A stretch of DNA of 64,000 nt from Semisulcospira habei (Eukaryota; Mollusca; Gastropoda; Semisulcospiridae), in the NCBI GenBank assembly GCA_036245525.1, contig BTPG01000003.1, positions 160,945,260 to 161,009,259 of the forward strand, given 5' to 3'. Below the pieces are notes generated by a model. That model made no database searches. It was not told where the DNA came from and worked only from the letters and a program-made list of their open reading frames with translations. Shown here in pieces: positions 34,601 through 43,455 of this stretch; position 1 is the stretch's first letter; every line of letters begins with the position of its first letter. A program made the translations under genes and the position numbers.

Positions 34601-34863
34601 TGTGCTATCTTCAGATGCACACACTATTTTATGTTCACCGTGTGTTGAAGTCGCATTTACTTGCTACAGCTCCTTACATACTCTTGTCACAAGTAAAGTT
34701 CCCCACCTTTCTTGCAGCATTTGACCCTGATTTCAGCAACAGCAGTTGGGCAGAGATGGAACCATATGTAATCGGATCATATTCACTAAAACCACCACTG
34801 GCTGTCACCATGAAGCAGCGTCTAATTCTGCAGTATCTAACACCCATGGGAGATTATCAAGAG
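10375..34863 (+). CDS. DCAF1: DCAF1/VprBP N-terminal exons 1-7 (partial gene)
   Basis: Seven coding exons (10375-10478, 11395-11471, 12414-12487, 13093-13215, 30136-30273, 32769-33207, 34718-34863) join to 1101 nt, or 367 codons, with every junction in phase and GT-AG borders. Landmarks of the animal DCAF1 N-terminus appear in order: ILEKETEEYYKMDPDPMDD, ACRLLLDVLPGLETSVVFQE, MYATGLLGGAMEIQDVAA, NSSWAEMEPYVIGSY and QRLILQYLTPMGDYQE. DCAF1 is the substrate receptor of CUL4-DDB1 and also scaffolds an EDD-type ligase. This part is the N-terminal helical-repeat region; the LisH and WD40 parts would be encoded beyond the window. Exon 6 carries a Lys/Ser/Thr-rich low-complexity stretch ending in basic PTKRARTRN. 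Introns 4 and 7 are bloated by transposons. Confidence 0.93.
11084..11165. repeat. 19-bp minisatellite in DCAF1 intron 1
   Basis: At least four units of CAACGGTAGCATCAAGTAT with small changes. Nothing else stands out in this 916-bp intron. Confidence 0.85.
11395..11471 (+). CDS. DCAF1: DCAF1 exon 2
   Basis: Acceptor AATTTCAG, donor GTGTGT. It encodes LCEILEKETEEYYKMDPDP and MDDRHP, a highly conserved block. Confidence 0.93.
11861..12190 (+). mobile_element. 3' end of a LINE in DCAF1 intron 2
   Basis: It has a frameshifted remnant of a reverse transcriptase C-terminus (GERSFSFIAPSVWNSLPAS, then FKPQLKTHFFQLAFTQL and stop at 12061). A tail ends GCGCTATACAAGAACC and a TAGTAG run. The SVWNSLP motif is common at the end of CR1/L2-like ORFs. 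Confidence 0.65.
12414..12487 (+). CDS. DCAF1: DCAF1 exon 3
   Basis: Acceptor TTGCGCAG, donor GTTACA (weak after GT). It encodes RANPQCVLGQLMKTMFRNEE and FMNK. Confidence 0.93.
12488..13092 (+). other. DCAF1 intron 3, no feature seen
   Basis: Ordinary AT-rich intron sequence. I recognise no repeat or ORF in it. Confidence 0.5.
13093..13215 (+). CDS. DCAF1: DCAF1 exon 4
   Basis: Acceptor GAATCTAG, donor GTGAGT. It is 41 complete codons starting VVSEYLMSGRDADQTDV and ending VVFQET. The following intron is 16.9 kb. Confidence 0.93.
13419..14305. mobile_element. Non-autonomous CAGGG...CCCTG element, 6-bp TSD
   Basis: Termini CAGGGCTAGAAATTAA and TTAATTTCGAGCCCTG (allowing one mismatch near the end) form TIRs. 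Flanks are GTGTGC on both sides. It contains poly-A (14053-14076) and no transposase. The termini look hAT-like. Confidence 0.7.
14399..14871. mobile_element. Non-autonomous CAGGGGTGGG element, 6-bp TSD
   Basis: TIRs CAGGGGTGGGATT and AATCCCACCCCTG (14399, 14871) are flanked by TTTGTG on both sides. A C run lies at 14790-14808. No ORF of note. Confidence 0.75.
16131..16316 (+). repeat. Left inverted terminal repeat of the DIRS-like element
   Basis: It pairs with 22179-22387. It includes ACCGATGACATGACCTTAAG and AACTCGTTGTGTTAACACAC. Confidence 0.8.
16317..22035 (+). pseudogene. Decayed DIRS-like internal region
   Basis: It is GC-rich with many medium frames but no catalytic motif I can defend. 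Long C run at 16562-16580. By comparison with relatives it should hold gag (after 17860), RT/RNase H and recombinase. One block is present twice (18745-19030 and 21281-21569). Confidence 0.45.
18745..21569. repeat. Pair of ~285-bp direct repeats inside the DIRS-like element
   Basis: 18745-19030 and 21281-21569 share long identical stretches such as AAGGCCTTGGATCCTCCTCG. They are separated by about 2.3 kb. They are not part of the terminal repeats. Confidence 0.8.
22036..22130 (+). repeat. Internal complementary region (ICR)
   Basis: It joins complements of both outer ends, with the break at about 22073/22074. In DIRS elements the ICR is thought to template completion and circularisation of the replication product. 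Confidence 0.8.
22179..22387 (+). repeat. Right inverted terminal repeat of the DIRS-like element
   Basis: Inverted copy of 16147-16316 plus a right-only extension, TAAGTATTTTTCGAAAA to AAATGCATTT. Confidence 0.8.
22633..22688. repeat. CA microsatellite
   Basis: Perfect CA run. The second copy of the surrounding element has a longer CA run at the same place (36633-36708). Confidence 0.95.
22831..23887 (-). mobile_element. DIRS-like 5' fragment flanked by 40-bp direct repeats
   Basis: The same 40 bp (beginning with seven As, then GTAGTTAACC) lie at 22831-22870 and 23848-23887. Between them, on the minus strand, are a DIRS left end (GTTTCCTCAAAAAC), terminal repeat, leader with donor GTAAGG near 23345, and the start of gag with CQRCGAFQW, CLPCASCASDHTC and CWSQLWGFY. 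It stops at a short A run (minus-strand sense) at 22871-22876. It could be a retroposed DIRS transcript. Confidence 0.6.
23969..23988. repeat. GA microsatellite
   Basis: Short GA run after a GTATGTGTG stretch. Confidence 0.9.
24451..24602. repeat. Long hairpin (foldback) element
   Basis: Two arms of about 65 nt are nearly complementary (TTATTGGTGGCAGGGG ... CCCTTGTGACCAATAA and ACGGACCCTTATAGGCC ... GGCCTACAAGGGTCCGT). The loop of about 20 nt contains CTCAGGCCTTCGGG. The second copy of the host element lacks a visible counterpart because a DIRS element interrupts there. Confidence 0.85.
24895..25095 (+). repeat. Continuation of the ~160-bp unit element
   Basis: The unit interrupted at 15567 resumes here (ATACTAATTTGATTCAC, AAAGGTCATGG). 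The downstream border is the DIRS-like composite. Confidence 0.55.
26226..27014 (+). CDS. DIRS-like gag (ORF1) with internal 36-38-residue repeats
   Basis: The frame follows a leader exon/intron (donor at 26059, acceptor TATGCAG at 26231). It begins with a Cys-rich motif (CTRCGRVM, then LWSQLWSFYWCERP) shared with the other DIRS-like copies in the window. It continues as tandem modules with the core DPTSGxSPVVEPR, each followed by a charged linker ending in SRER or similar. The frame ends within the array. The function is presumably a nucleocapsid-like structural protein; this is inferred from position. Confidence 0.5.
   Translation: MQFHTCTRCGRVMSMLPCSGYASTHLCLVFAIWWEVLWSQLWSFYWCERPTPGRDRAPALVTATDPTSGSSPVVEPRGAKDRHERLAPAPVTTPALVAATHPTSGMSPVVEPRAARVPMRERTSTRERTPASGPTTDPTSGPAPVVEPRATWDGLTRDWPLPSRERTPASLTATDLTSGRSSVVEPRAAWDRLLRGRTTSARERTPASVTATNPTSGTSPVVEPRVSWDRLTREPSPPSREQTPSSGTATVPTCCFSPVVEP
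26395..27460 (+). repeat. About ten tandem 108-114-bp units in DIRS gag
   Basis: Units start at about 26395, 26503, 26611, 26725, 26839, 26953, 27066, 27180, 27294 and 27391. Spacing is 108 or 114 bp, mostly multiples of three (two exceptions, 113 and 97). Each has ACTCCAGCATCGG and TCACCGGTTGTGGAGCC. Confidence 0.9.
27461..28910 (+). pseudogene. Rest of the plus-strand DIRS-like internal region
   Basis: GC-rich, with broken frames (e.g. 28227-28922) and no catalytic motif seen. The CACAGAC/CCACAGG segments resemble decayed gag modules. Confidence 0.35.
29140..29222. repeat. Short inverted repeat in the DIRS leader intron
   Basis: GGCACGCGCCGC and GCGGCGCGTGCC are 12-bp perfect arms about 55 bases apart. 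Confidence 0.75.
29846..30135 (+). other. End of DCAF1 intron 4
   Basis: Unremarkable intron sequence leading to the exon 5 acceptor. Confidence 0.5.
30136..30273 (+). CDS. DCAF1: DCAF1 exon 5
   Basis: Acceptor TTATGCAG, donor GTTTGT. It is 46 complete codons, DGLVSRLLNWAEMASEP to FKDQNTHL. Confidence 0.93.
30530..31060 (+). repeat. Array of ~160-bp units in intron 5
   Basis: Units with CTTGGTACAAAGATACC, GGTAAGACC and TTTGGATGATCCCTCGGAAA recur three times with divergence. Confidence 0.75.
31170..31252 (+). mobile_element. Retroposon 3' tail
   Basis: CAGTTCACGGTGCTTTGAGC, then GGTGCCTATACAA, then an ATT run: the shape of a SINE/LINE 3' end. The 5' limit is not defined. Confidence 0.4.
32769..33207 (+). 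CDS. DCAF1: DCAF1 exon 6
   Basis: Acceptor ATGTTGAAG, donor GTACGT. It starts VPIMLQRLHTLRKEQEEEEK, then a low-complexity acidic/polar stretch, then a basic segment. It ends with one base of a split Ala codon completed by exon 7. Confidence 0.88.
33208..34717 (+). other. DCAF1 intron 6
   Basis: It contains one tandem-unit foldback element (33537-34175) and otherwise plain AT-rich sequence. Confidence 0.6.
33537..34175 (+). mobile_element. Tandem-unit element with GGCTCACGTG ends
   Basis: It begins GGCTCACGTG and ends CACGTGAGCC, followed by AAAAA. Inside are about three ~160-bp units in the orientation opposite to intron 5, then a terminal segment GACGACAGACGGACGACC that matches the start of the interrupted copy at 13370. 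No ORF. Confidence 0.6.
34718..34863 (+). CDS. DCAF1: DCAF1 exon 7
   Basis: Acceptor TTTCTTGCAG, donor GTATGA. It encodes FDPDFSNSSWAEMEPYVIGS through LTPMGDYQE. I found no further DCAF1 exon to 64000. Confidence 0.93.
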
Positions 34864-35189
34864 GTATGAATTCTTTATGATGAAATAAACGCCCAAATCA
34901 TATTGGGAGTATGTTGGCTTTACTAGCCTTCAGCCAATGTTGCCGTGTGATAAGATGTAAGAATAGGTATGAATTCTTGTGTTTTTAACCCTTTAGCTGT
35001 CAATAGTGCTTTTGTCATGAATCGTGACAAAAAGCACAACCAACAGCCAAAAGGTGGATATTTTGTATTTTGTCTGATGCTGAGAGTACATTTAGAATGG
35101 TCTCCCTGACTTTAGTGAGTTGCTGACATGACATGAGTCATTCACTGATACAGATCTGAAGAAATACATATGTTCATGCTTTAGCATGA
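34864..35189 (+). other. Start of DCAF1 intron 7
   Basis: It contains two short perfect palindromes: 35006-35037 (GTGCTTTTGTCA ... TGACAAAAAGCAC) and 35171-35192 (TGTTCATGCT/AGCATGAACA). No exon. Confidence 0.6.
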
Positions 35190-36631
35190 ACATTTATTTC
35201 TTCAAAAAACGTTACCGATGGCATTACTGATAGGAAGATATACTTAGCTTATTAATTTCAGCCTCCAAAATTGTTGTGTGTTGCTACACAATCAGGGACG
35301 TAACTCTAGCAAGCAGTTATCTATTCCCCCGAGTGGCCTCCCTATCCTCCGAGTAGCCTCCCTTCCTAATCTCGTGAGAGTCCATTAGTGCCAGTTCTAT
35401 GCTTAGCTTCCATTTTGTTCGGTTTACTGGTTTCAGTTTCCGCATTTTCTTGATCTGTTTCTTCCTTTGGTTTAGCTCTGCTAGACATGGCCAGGTAAGG
35501 CCTCAGACATTGCCTCGCCCGGCGATTGTGGCTGACTGGGGCAATTTCCTTGGAATTAGGCGTTTTGCCGTTCGTTTCAACTTCGACTGTCGGTTACACC
35601 GGTCGTCAGCCCTGAAAATGGCGAGTAATTTACTCGCCATGGCGAGTGATTTTTTTGTTTGGCGAGTAAAAAAAAAAAATCCACTCGCCAAATGCGAGTG
35701 TGCTCGTGCATTTTCCAATCCGTGCTTCTTCAGTTCTAAATCCGAAAGTGCCCGAATGTTCAACCTTCACTTCTCGTAATACTAAGCAAGCAATAGCGAC
35801 CCGTTTTAGTGCATCTATGATGCATTAAAACTCAAAATCACGTACTGAAAATGTAACTACGGGGTAGTCAGATGCACTAAATTCAGTGCATCTGCGTCCG
35901 AGACGCATCATCCTTGCACCACCGTGCATACCCTAACAGAGGTCGGTGCAGTCGTACTTTCAGTGACAAGTTGGTTCGTTTAGCCACTCGCTTGGTCGCG
36001 GCTGCGTTCAGAATCACCCCGACTCCAGGGTCCGTGCGAGTGTAACTGGACGGGCAAACTGTTAGTTTACATGTGGTGTCGGCATGTTATTTCAAAGTGC
36101 GCGCTATATGTTGAACGCGTTACTTGCAGTGACGTCACCATTCATACTATTATGGGATACCGCATGGTGCGTTTCACTTTCCATCGTGAATGAAGTTGTA
36201 AATGGCGGAGAAAAAGTAAAGGAAGCTGGAATGCTTCTGATTCTTCAGTCCGGCATCGTCTGATCGTGATAATCGCTTAGAAGAAAGTTGCACTTCGACA
36301 GCGTCGTTTCCATGAACAAGCGACAGTACCAGAAATGATACGCCTGGGCCGTGCGTGGCACCACCGCTGCGACTCGCAGTTTTCAGAGTTCATGGCTGCG
36401 TGTATTTCCATGGCTAAAGTACGACGGCACACGGATGGCATGTGCTATGTGCATGGAGGTGAACTCAAAAAGCAAGTCCAGAAATTAAAAAAAAAATAAG
36501 TTTGTCATTTTTTTTAATTTTTATAATTTTTTATTGTGGTCGATCCGGCCATCTTCTGGTACACAGCTCTAAAATTGGAGAAATACCTCTTTCGGGTTAA
36601 ATGGGTTGAAACCAACTTTTAAGTACATTAG

Positions 36632-36632
<1 letters not shown>

Positions 36633-36708
<76 letters not shown>
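36633..36708. repeat. CA microsatellite
   Basis: Long perfect CA run at the position of the shorter run at 22633 in the other copy. Confidence 0.95.
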
Positions 36709-36711
<3 letters not shown>

Positions 36712-37562
36712 TTAGACAAGTCAGACTTTGGTTGTCAATCTGCATTCAGCAGAAAATGCTTTATTCTCTGTTACAATACATTATCAAATGATCATACAAA
36801 TAAATAAATATATGTTTGTTTTCTCAAAACACATTACCGATGGTATTACTTATAGGAAAATGTTACCTAGCTAGCATAATTTTAGCCAAAATTTGGTTGT
36901 GTCCGTATAAGGGAGTGTTGGCAGGAGAGGGGCGCCATAGTCCAGACCACAACCCGAGTAGCCTCCCCTTAGTCCCACCCGGTACGAGATTACCCCCTGT
37001 ATACCTCAGTTTAGTTCTTAGCTAGCCTGTAGACGGTTGTGTCTGCGCCGCTCTTCGATTCCTACGGTTTTTGTGACCAGTCGTCTTGCGACTTTACCTT
37101 TCTGTTCTGGTTCACTCGGTTGTGCTGGCTTGGAGCTTACTCGAGTGTTTGTGCCTGAGACTCTTTTGAACTTGGCTTGGTGCTCACGAGGATTGTGACC
37201 GGTCGTCTTGTGACTTGATGCTCTGTTGTGGACTTAGCGTGCCTGGGACTGGTGCTCACTTGGATTTGGCGGGCTTGGAGCCCTCTCGGCTTACTTAGCG
37301 CTGTGTGGACCACAACATGCCTTGCCTGGCGTGCCTGTGACGAGTTAGAACCGGGTGGTGTCTATGAGTCCGGTGGGCCTCAGGACATCGCTTCACAGGC
37401 GTGGGTTTGCTTCATGACCAGGTAATATCTCGGTGAATGCCCTCGACTGGCGCTCAGGGTAAGGGAAGAGCGTTGAGCGTCGGCACGCGCTGTGCACTCG
37501 TTTGTTTCGTTTTCACCCTAGCGCGCGGAATTTTGTTTTTCATTATAGCCTCTATGTTGCAG

Positions 37563-40500
37563 TTACCAGGTTCGTTCCTGCACGCATGGTGGCGTTGTTC
37601 AGGGGCCCTGTGACGAGCTGGGGGTGAGTCGGCGCATACCTACACTGTTGACGCCCCCCGCCTGGAAGATATGTGGTCCCAGCTGTGGTGGATTCTACTG
37701 CCGTGAATGCCCGACACCTATCAGGGAGCGACCGCCAGTTCCTGCCCAGAGTGCCACGGTTGGTCCCGATACAGTTGGACTGTGACGGCAGGACTAACAC
37801 GGCGCAATTCCACGGAGGGCCCTAGTAAGGTTCCCCTTACCGTGACAAACAGGACAGATACCAATGCGCACATTCCGCGGAGGGGGCGACAAAATTTTCC
37901 CTTACCGTGACAGAAAGTCCTATCCTACTACTGCCGGGCAGACGTCGGCACCCAAACGTACGACGTTCCTCGCCCCAGGCCAGATGGCGGATCGCAGACC
38001 TGACAGAAGGTGTCTTGCTCGGGGGCTTCGGACGGAGAGGCACGAGCCAGACTCACTCACGGCGGGATCCTGCCCCTAGAGACGACCGCTTGGCTTCTCG
38101 GTCGCAGGTCAGTGATGAATGTGTATGTGAGAGCATATATTGTGCGGTAGGGTGCAAGATTTGTGTATGTTAGTATGTCGTTGCACGGCAACTAGAGCCT
38201 TTCTTTCAAGCTAGGCGTTTTAACCCTGTCGCCGCCACAGGTGTTAAAATGTTGCATTTCCCAGCGCCGCAGCTGTTTTGCCAGTCCGCTGGGGCGCAAC
38301 ACCTCTTATCTTTATAAAGCTATAACTCTTGAACCACTGAACCGATTTACTTCATTTTTGAGAAAAATGGAGGTGAGAAAACAAATTTGTACGCTGACAC
38401 TCAAAGTTAAAATTTACATTATTATTATTATTTACTGTTATTTACTGTTATTATGGGCGCACACGCCCGGGCAAGCTCCCTACAGGCGTCGGTGCCAGCT
38501 CCCGCACGTGTTAGACAGGCACGAACCTGCTACTTGCAGGGGCCGCTAGTACCACAGGGCTGCTGCACGTCCCACGCCATGATCCCAGGTCAGTATGGTG
38601 GGCCGCACCCGATCGTGGAGACGAGAGCCCGCTCCAGAGGCAGTGCTGAGAGGCGTGAGACGACCCCACGACGGGACCCCGTTCCCCACCCTCTGCCATG
38701 ATCAGACAGGTCTCCTGTCTCCAGAAGCGCGCGCTCCCTACATATAGAGTCCAGGGTCGCGAGAGGAGCATGTGACGACGTCCCAGTGCCGTTGGGTCGC
38801 TACGCGATGGAAAGACCGGCACCCCTAAGACTACTCTTCGCCGTTCGAGTTCGTGGGACCGGCCTCCGAGACGACGCTCTCCCTCCCGGACTTCGTGCGA
38901 CAGCAGTCACGCTAGGCCTTCATCACGGTGGACGGGAGCCAAGTTCGTCCCCCCCACCCCCCCTTGGCCCGTGCTGTTTCGATGAGACGCCGTTACGCAC
39001 CGAGACGCCCGTTCGAGACCGCCCGTTCGAGACCTCCCGTTCTCCACGCCGCTGCCGCTCCCCTCGGGACCGCCGGTCAGCCCCTGGCAGTTCGTCTTCT
39101 TCTTACAGGACCCCGGCTCGTCTCCGCTTGCGGCTTGGCCACAGCTTGAAGACGATTCCCGCCTAGTGCTGTTTCAGCTTCTCGTCGGACCGCCGCCTCC
39201 CGGCGTTCACCAGTCGTTCGGAGCAGTTAGACGCCTCTTCCTCCCGCGTGCGGGATGGATGACTCTTTCAGCTTGGTCCCAGAAGACTTCGTTTCGGCGT
39301 GGCTGGGCGATGACGGTGCATCCTATTCGCTACGCTCGCAGTCTCGAGATGTCATGGAGTCACTGCCAGCTTCTTTCGGCCTAGGATGGAGACTCTTCGG
39401 TCCTTGGATGTAGCGGCCCCCCTCATCGCGGTTGTCTTCCTGAGGAAGACTGCCCGCCTTCTCCCCCTGCCAAAAAGAGAGCTTCGGCCTTCGTGAACTC
39501 CGAGTGACAGCCCGAGCTTTTCAAGCCATTTCCTCAACCGACCGGGTGCTGGGACCTACGTGGCGCTTTCTCCTTTCACCTGCTTCAGGGCGCCTTGGGA
39601 GATACCGACTTCTTCGCTGACAACAGGTGGCCGGAGGACCTGTCCATGGACTTCCGCCGGAAGTGGTAACCGGAACTTCGCAGAGCTGCACCTGCCCACT
39701 CCTGGCGGTGGACCCCCCGGCGCTGTCCTGTGCTGGTTCTTTTTGACGTCGTGATTCTTCTCCTGGTCTTGCGCGACCGCTTCCTCTTCCGTGATTCCCC
39801 GGCCTCTGCGGGGTTCCTGGACCTGGCGGCACAGGACATCTTCCGCCGCGTTAGGAGGCATGGAACCCTTCTTTTCTCTGCTTAGCCGACATCCTCGCCT
39901 GGGCGGTTCCGGCAACCGGGCTCCTTACTTCACAGCTGTCACCGCCTTGACTGTGACGGCCATCTGCGTTCTGCGACGTCGAGGTACCTTCCGGCACGCT
40001 TGCCCGCTGCCGACCGAGTTGAGGAACCACTGTGCAGGGTGCCGCTCGGTGGAGAACTCCCTTTGCCCCACCTGGCAGACCGTCAAGGAGGCTAACGAGG
40101 ACTGGTGGCACAGACGGCGTCGCGCTGTTGTCAGCACTGGGCGTAGCAGTCTTCCTGGGTCACTGACGCAGGACGTGCCGGCATTCCGCGCAGACCGACA
40201 GACTGGATTGGCAGGGACCACTCTTCCGCGGAGGCGCAGTTCGGAACTAGTCGGCTGGCACCCGAGGGATGGAGGCAACGGTTCTGTGACACCAACGACG
40301 CGGTACCAGGAACGAAGTGGCAGCCTTTTCCCGGTGTGCGGCAGATGGCTAGGAAGTAAGCAGTATACCTTCGTAGATCTAGTTGTCGGCGCGGGGTGAG
40401 GACTGGTCCGACTGACATCACTACGTGGGCTGACATCGCTCTCCATCGGGTTAACGGCTACAGTTCAGTTTACACACCAGCTGGGACGAGACGTCTTGTC

Positions 40501-41657
40501 TCTTTGCATCCTTCCTCCGGCGGAACGCTGCCCTCCGGCATAGCATTGGCTTGCTCTTCGTTCTGCGGTGACCAAGCACTACAAGTCTTCTCCTCATACG
40601 TCAGCTTCCGGACCTAGTGGAGGCAGTTCGCGTGGCTGCGTAGTGTCTGCTGGGAGTTCTGGCGTTCTTCGGCGCCTGACCAGAGTAGACGATTTCACTC
40701 CCAACGGCCTGTTGTGCAGTTACCCGCCCGGTGGTGCACGAGAGCACGCTGGTGCAGGCAGGGCGCAGCCAGTGGTCCGACGAGGATGGGACAAGAGCCT
40801 TCCTGTTCCGCGTCTCACTGGGGTGAACGGGGTTCTGCGATGCGACAGAGGACGCTGTGGGACCATGCAGCCTGGGGCGCAATTACCAGGAGATGAGACA
40901 TGGCGACAGCTGCCCTGGATCTTACAGTCGTAACCTTAGATGTGGTCCGGTGCTCCGATCCTGCGACAGTACAGTTGACTCTTCTTGTACCCAAGCCGCA
41001 CCGTGGCAGATTGGCGACAGACAGAGTCCTGAGGGCAGCGCTGCGGCTCCAGGACTTTGTGACAGCTGGAGGTCCAACGTCAAAACCAGCTGGCAAGCCT
41101 CGGCGGTAGGCAGGGTTACTGCGCGCGATTCTCTGTCGACAGGGCTGCTTATGCTACGGGACAGGTCCTACGTGGTTCCTTCGCGCGGATGACATCGAGG
41201 ATGGAGTTCGTGGCCGTCCTGTTCGAGTACGACTCCTAGTAGGACGGGAGCAGTGCAGAGTAGGAGCGACCCTCAGAGCCTTACTTCAGGTTGACTGTTA
41301 GGAATGCTGGCTCGCCAGCGGATCGCCTTGCAGCCTGACACTTCTTCTGCTTGGAGAGGAAGCGCTACGGCTGGTGCTGGAGAAGATTGACGTACACAAG
41401 GGAGATGCTAGTGCTCCTGAGGCCAGCTGCGCTTGGAGTCATCGCCACGACCAGATCTTCCAGCTTCCCTGCTCGCCGTCGAGAATCGAAATTATGAGGT
41501 TATACGCGTGGTTGTCCGACAATCCCTGTTGCCAGAGGCTTGCGGCGGATATGATAGTAGCGTGATCTGCAGCCACGAGGAGAGCCGCTCGGCGGCTACG
41601 AAGGTAGGTGGACATTCTCCTGGCTCGGTGCGCCTCGTCACTTCACCAGTCGTGGTC
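37563..41657 (+). pseudogene. Decayed gag and RT of the inner DIRS-like element
   Basis: Frames are broken. LTLLVPKPHRGRLATDRVL (about 40977) parallels the RT segment SRLFVVPKSDGSWRPVIDL of the outer element. The C-terminal gag block also parallels it (TWQTVKE versus TWQSVKE). Confidence 0.5.
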
Positions 41658-41662
41658 ATCTC

Positions 41663-43379
41663 TGTCACGACACGCCTGACGGGGTCAGGGCGCCGTGGAC
41701 AATGTGAGAAAACCCACCCACTCTAAATAACTCACACAACGCCAGTGATAAACAACAACAAATCTTTTATTACCCACTCTTACTCTAACCCCCACCCCAA
41801 CCCACTAATGCCCCACACACTCACACATACCCACGCATGCACTCATAACGTATTAACACTTAAAAAAGATTAACAGGTGAATATGACTAACAGACGAAAA
41901 AGATTAACAGGTGAAAATGACTAATAGACGAAAATGACTAACAGGTGAAAATGACTAATATGGCCAACAGCTATACAAGGCGGGTAACTTTGTCTCTGTA
42001 CAGTGTCCTCTGTCCCACACTAGACAGGGTGGCTCGTAACGTACGAGTACTACCCCTACACCACAGAGCACCGTAGCCGCGCCTGCCCACGCACGCCTGT
42101 GACCGACGCGCAGAACGTAGAATCAGCCTGCTGTAGCCCAATGTACTTGTCCAACAGGACCGGCTAGCGAAGGCGTTCCGACTCCAGATGATGCGTCACC
42201 GTTGGTCCTGGATGATGGAGAGATCGAAGAGCGACGAAATCTTCGAAGCCAATCTTCGAAGCCAATCTTCGAAGCCAGTGCACTGGAAAAGGGCGCATTG
42301 TCAGTCAAAGTGCCAACACAGTTAATTCTGGCCTATTTGACACGCACCTACTCACAAACCACGTGAGTTGTGTCTCGTCTCACCCTAATACCAGCCTTGG
42401 CCATATTAAATATACAATCATGGATATGAAAGCTTCCTATGTACATTCAACATTCACCAGGTCTGCACTATTCCATTACACTAACATTAAGCTAGCACAA
42501 CCACTTTTGTATAATAAAATTGCCACTGCTAAAACCAACATTATCAAAATATCCACATGTACATACAACGATATGAAATAATCACCAGCAACCACCCAAC
42601 GTGACAATCTTATTACATTGCATCTAGGGTTTAATACAAATATATTTGAAAGGATACCCACTTTAATTCATTTTACAACATGGCCCTTTAAATATACTCA
42701 CTCGGCGACAGCCGAACATAAACAACTAAATCCGACACCCACCACATTACAACCCAACCTAAAAAACATGGTTAAAGCCTCGATTAAAACATCACTAAAA
42801 AACTAGACGGACATACACTTCCGAACCTACGTACACATTCAAACACCCGAGAGCACAGCAGCTAACTGAGGAAAATGGCATGAATTTACCTGTCACTGGT
42901 GAGTCCTCCGGCAGGACGAGACAAACAAGACGAAGACGAACCGGAGGGGTCTTCTGCTGAGTAGCAGCCGTGGTCACAAGTCTCTCGGGACACCCACACC
43001 CAGGAACACTGGCCGTGGTCTTGCAGGGAGGGTAAAACAACCCTCACACAGCTTGTCTAGGGCTCCAAACGAGGCTGCACCCTGACCCAGACTCTCACTT
43101 CGCTGGCTAACTCCGCTGACTGACTGTAATATCCTTCTGCTACCTTGCAGTTTAACTTTACTTCTGAACACTGTTCGGTTAAAGCTACTTGGCTAAAGCG
43201 TGCAACCGCTGTACTCGCTCACTGTTAAGCTTGCTGCACGGGCTTTACGATTACGCTCACACTACATTTATTAACTTCCCTAAACTAAGGCTATTTACAG
43301 AAGTCGGCGACCTACATTTATTAACAAGAAAACGACTTGGCGAAAAAATGAAACAACATGTCACATCCGTTACGTGACA
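41663..43379 (-). repeat. 3' LTR
   Basis: It is 1717 bp long. It contains a short tandem repeat (GATTAACAGGTGAAAATGAC type, 41868-41960). It is almost identical to the 5' LTR outside indels; I noticed only a handful of substitutions. Confidence 0.9.
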
Positions 43380-43391
43380 TACCCCCCTCCC
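43380..43391 (-). promoter_or_regulatory. Polypurine tract
   Basis: On the minus strand GGGAGGGGGGTA lies directly before the 3' LTR, the expected plus-strand primer site. Confidence 0.75.
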
Positions 43392-43455
43392 AGATCAAAC
43401 ACCCGGGTTTGATTCCTATATGACTGTCCCAATACTGCTTCCACATTTACGGTTT

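Noticed and set aside
35190..35345. Solo DIRS terminal repeat as an independent element
   Set aside because: The matching GTCGT duplication and the continuing leader at 56196 show that it is the left end of the outer DIRS-like element.
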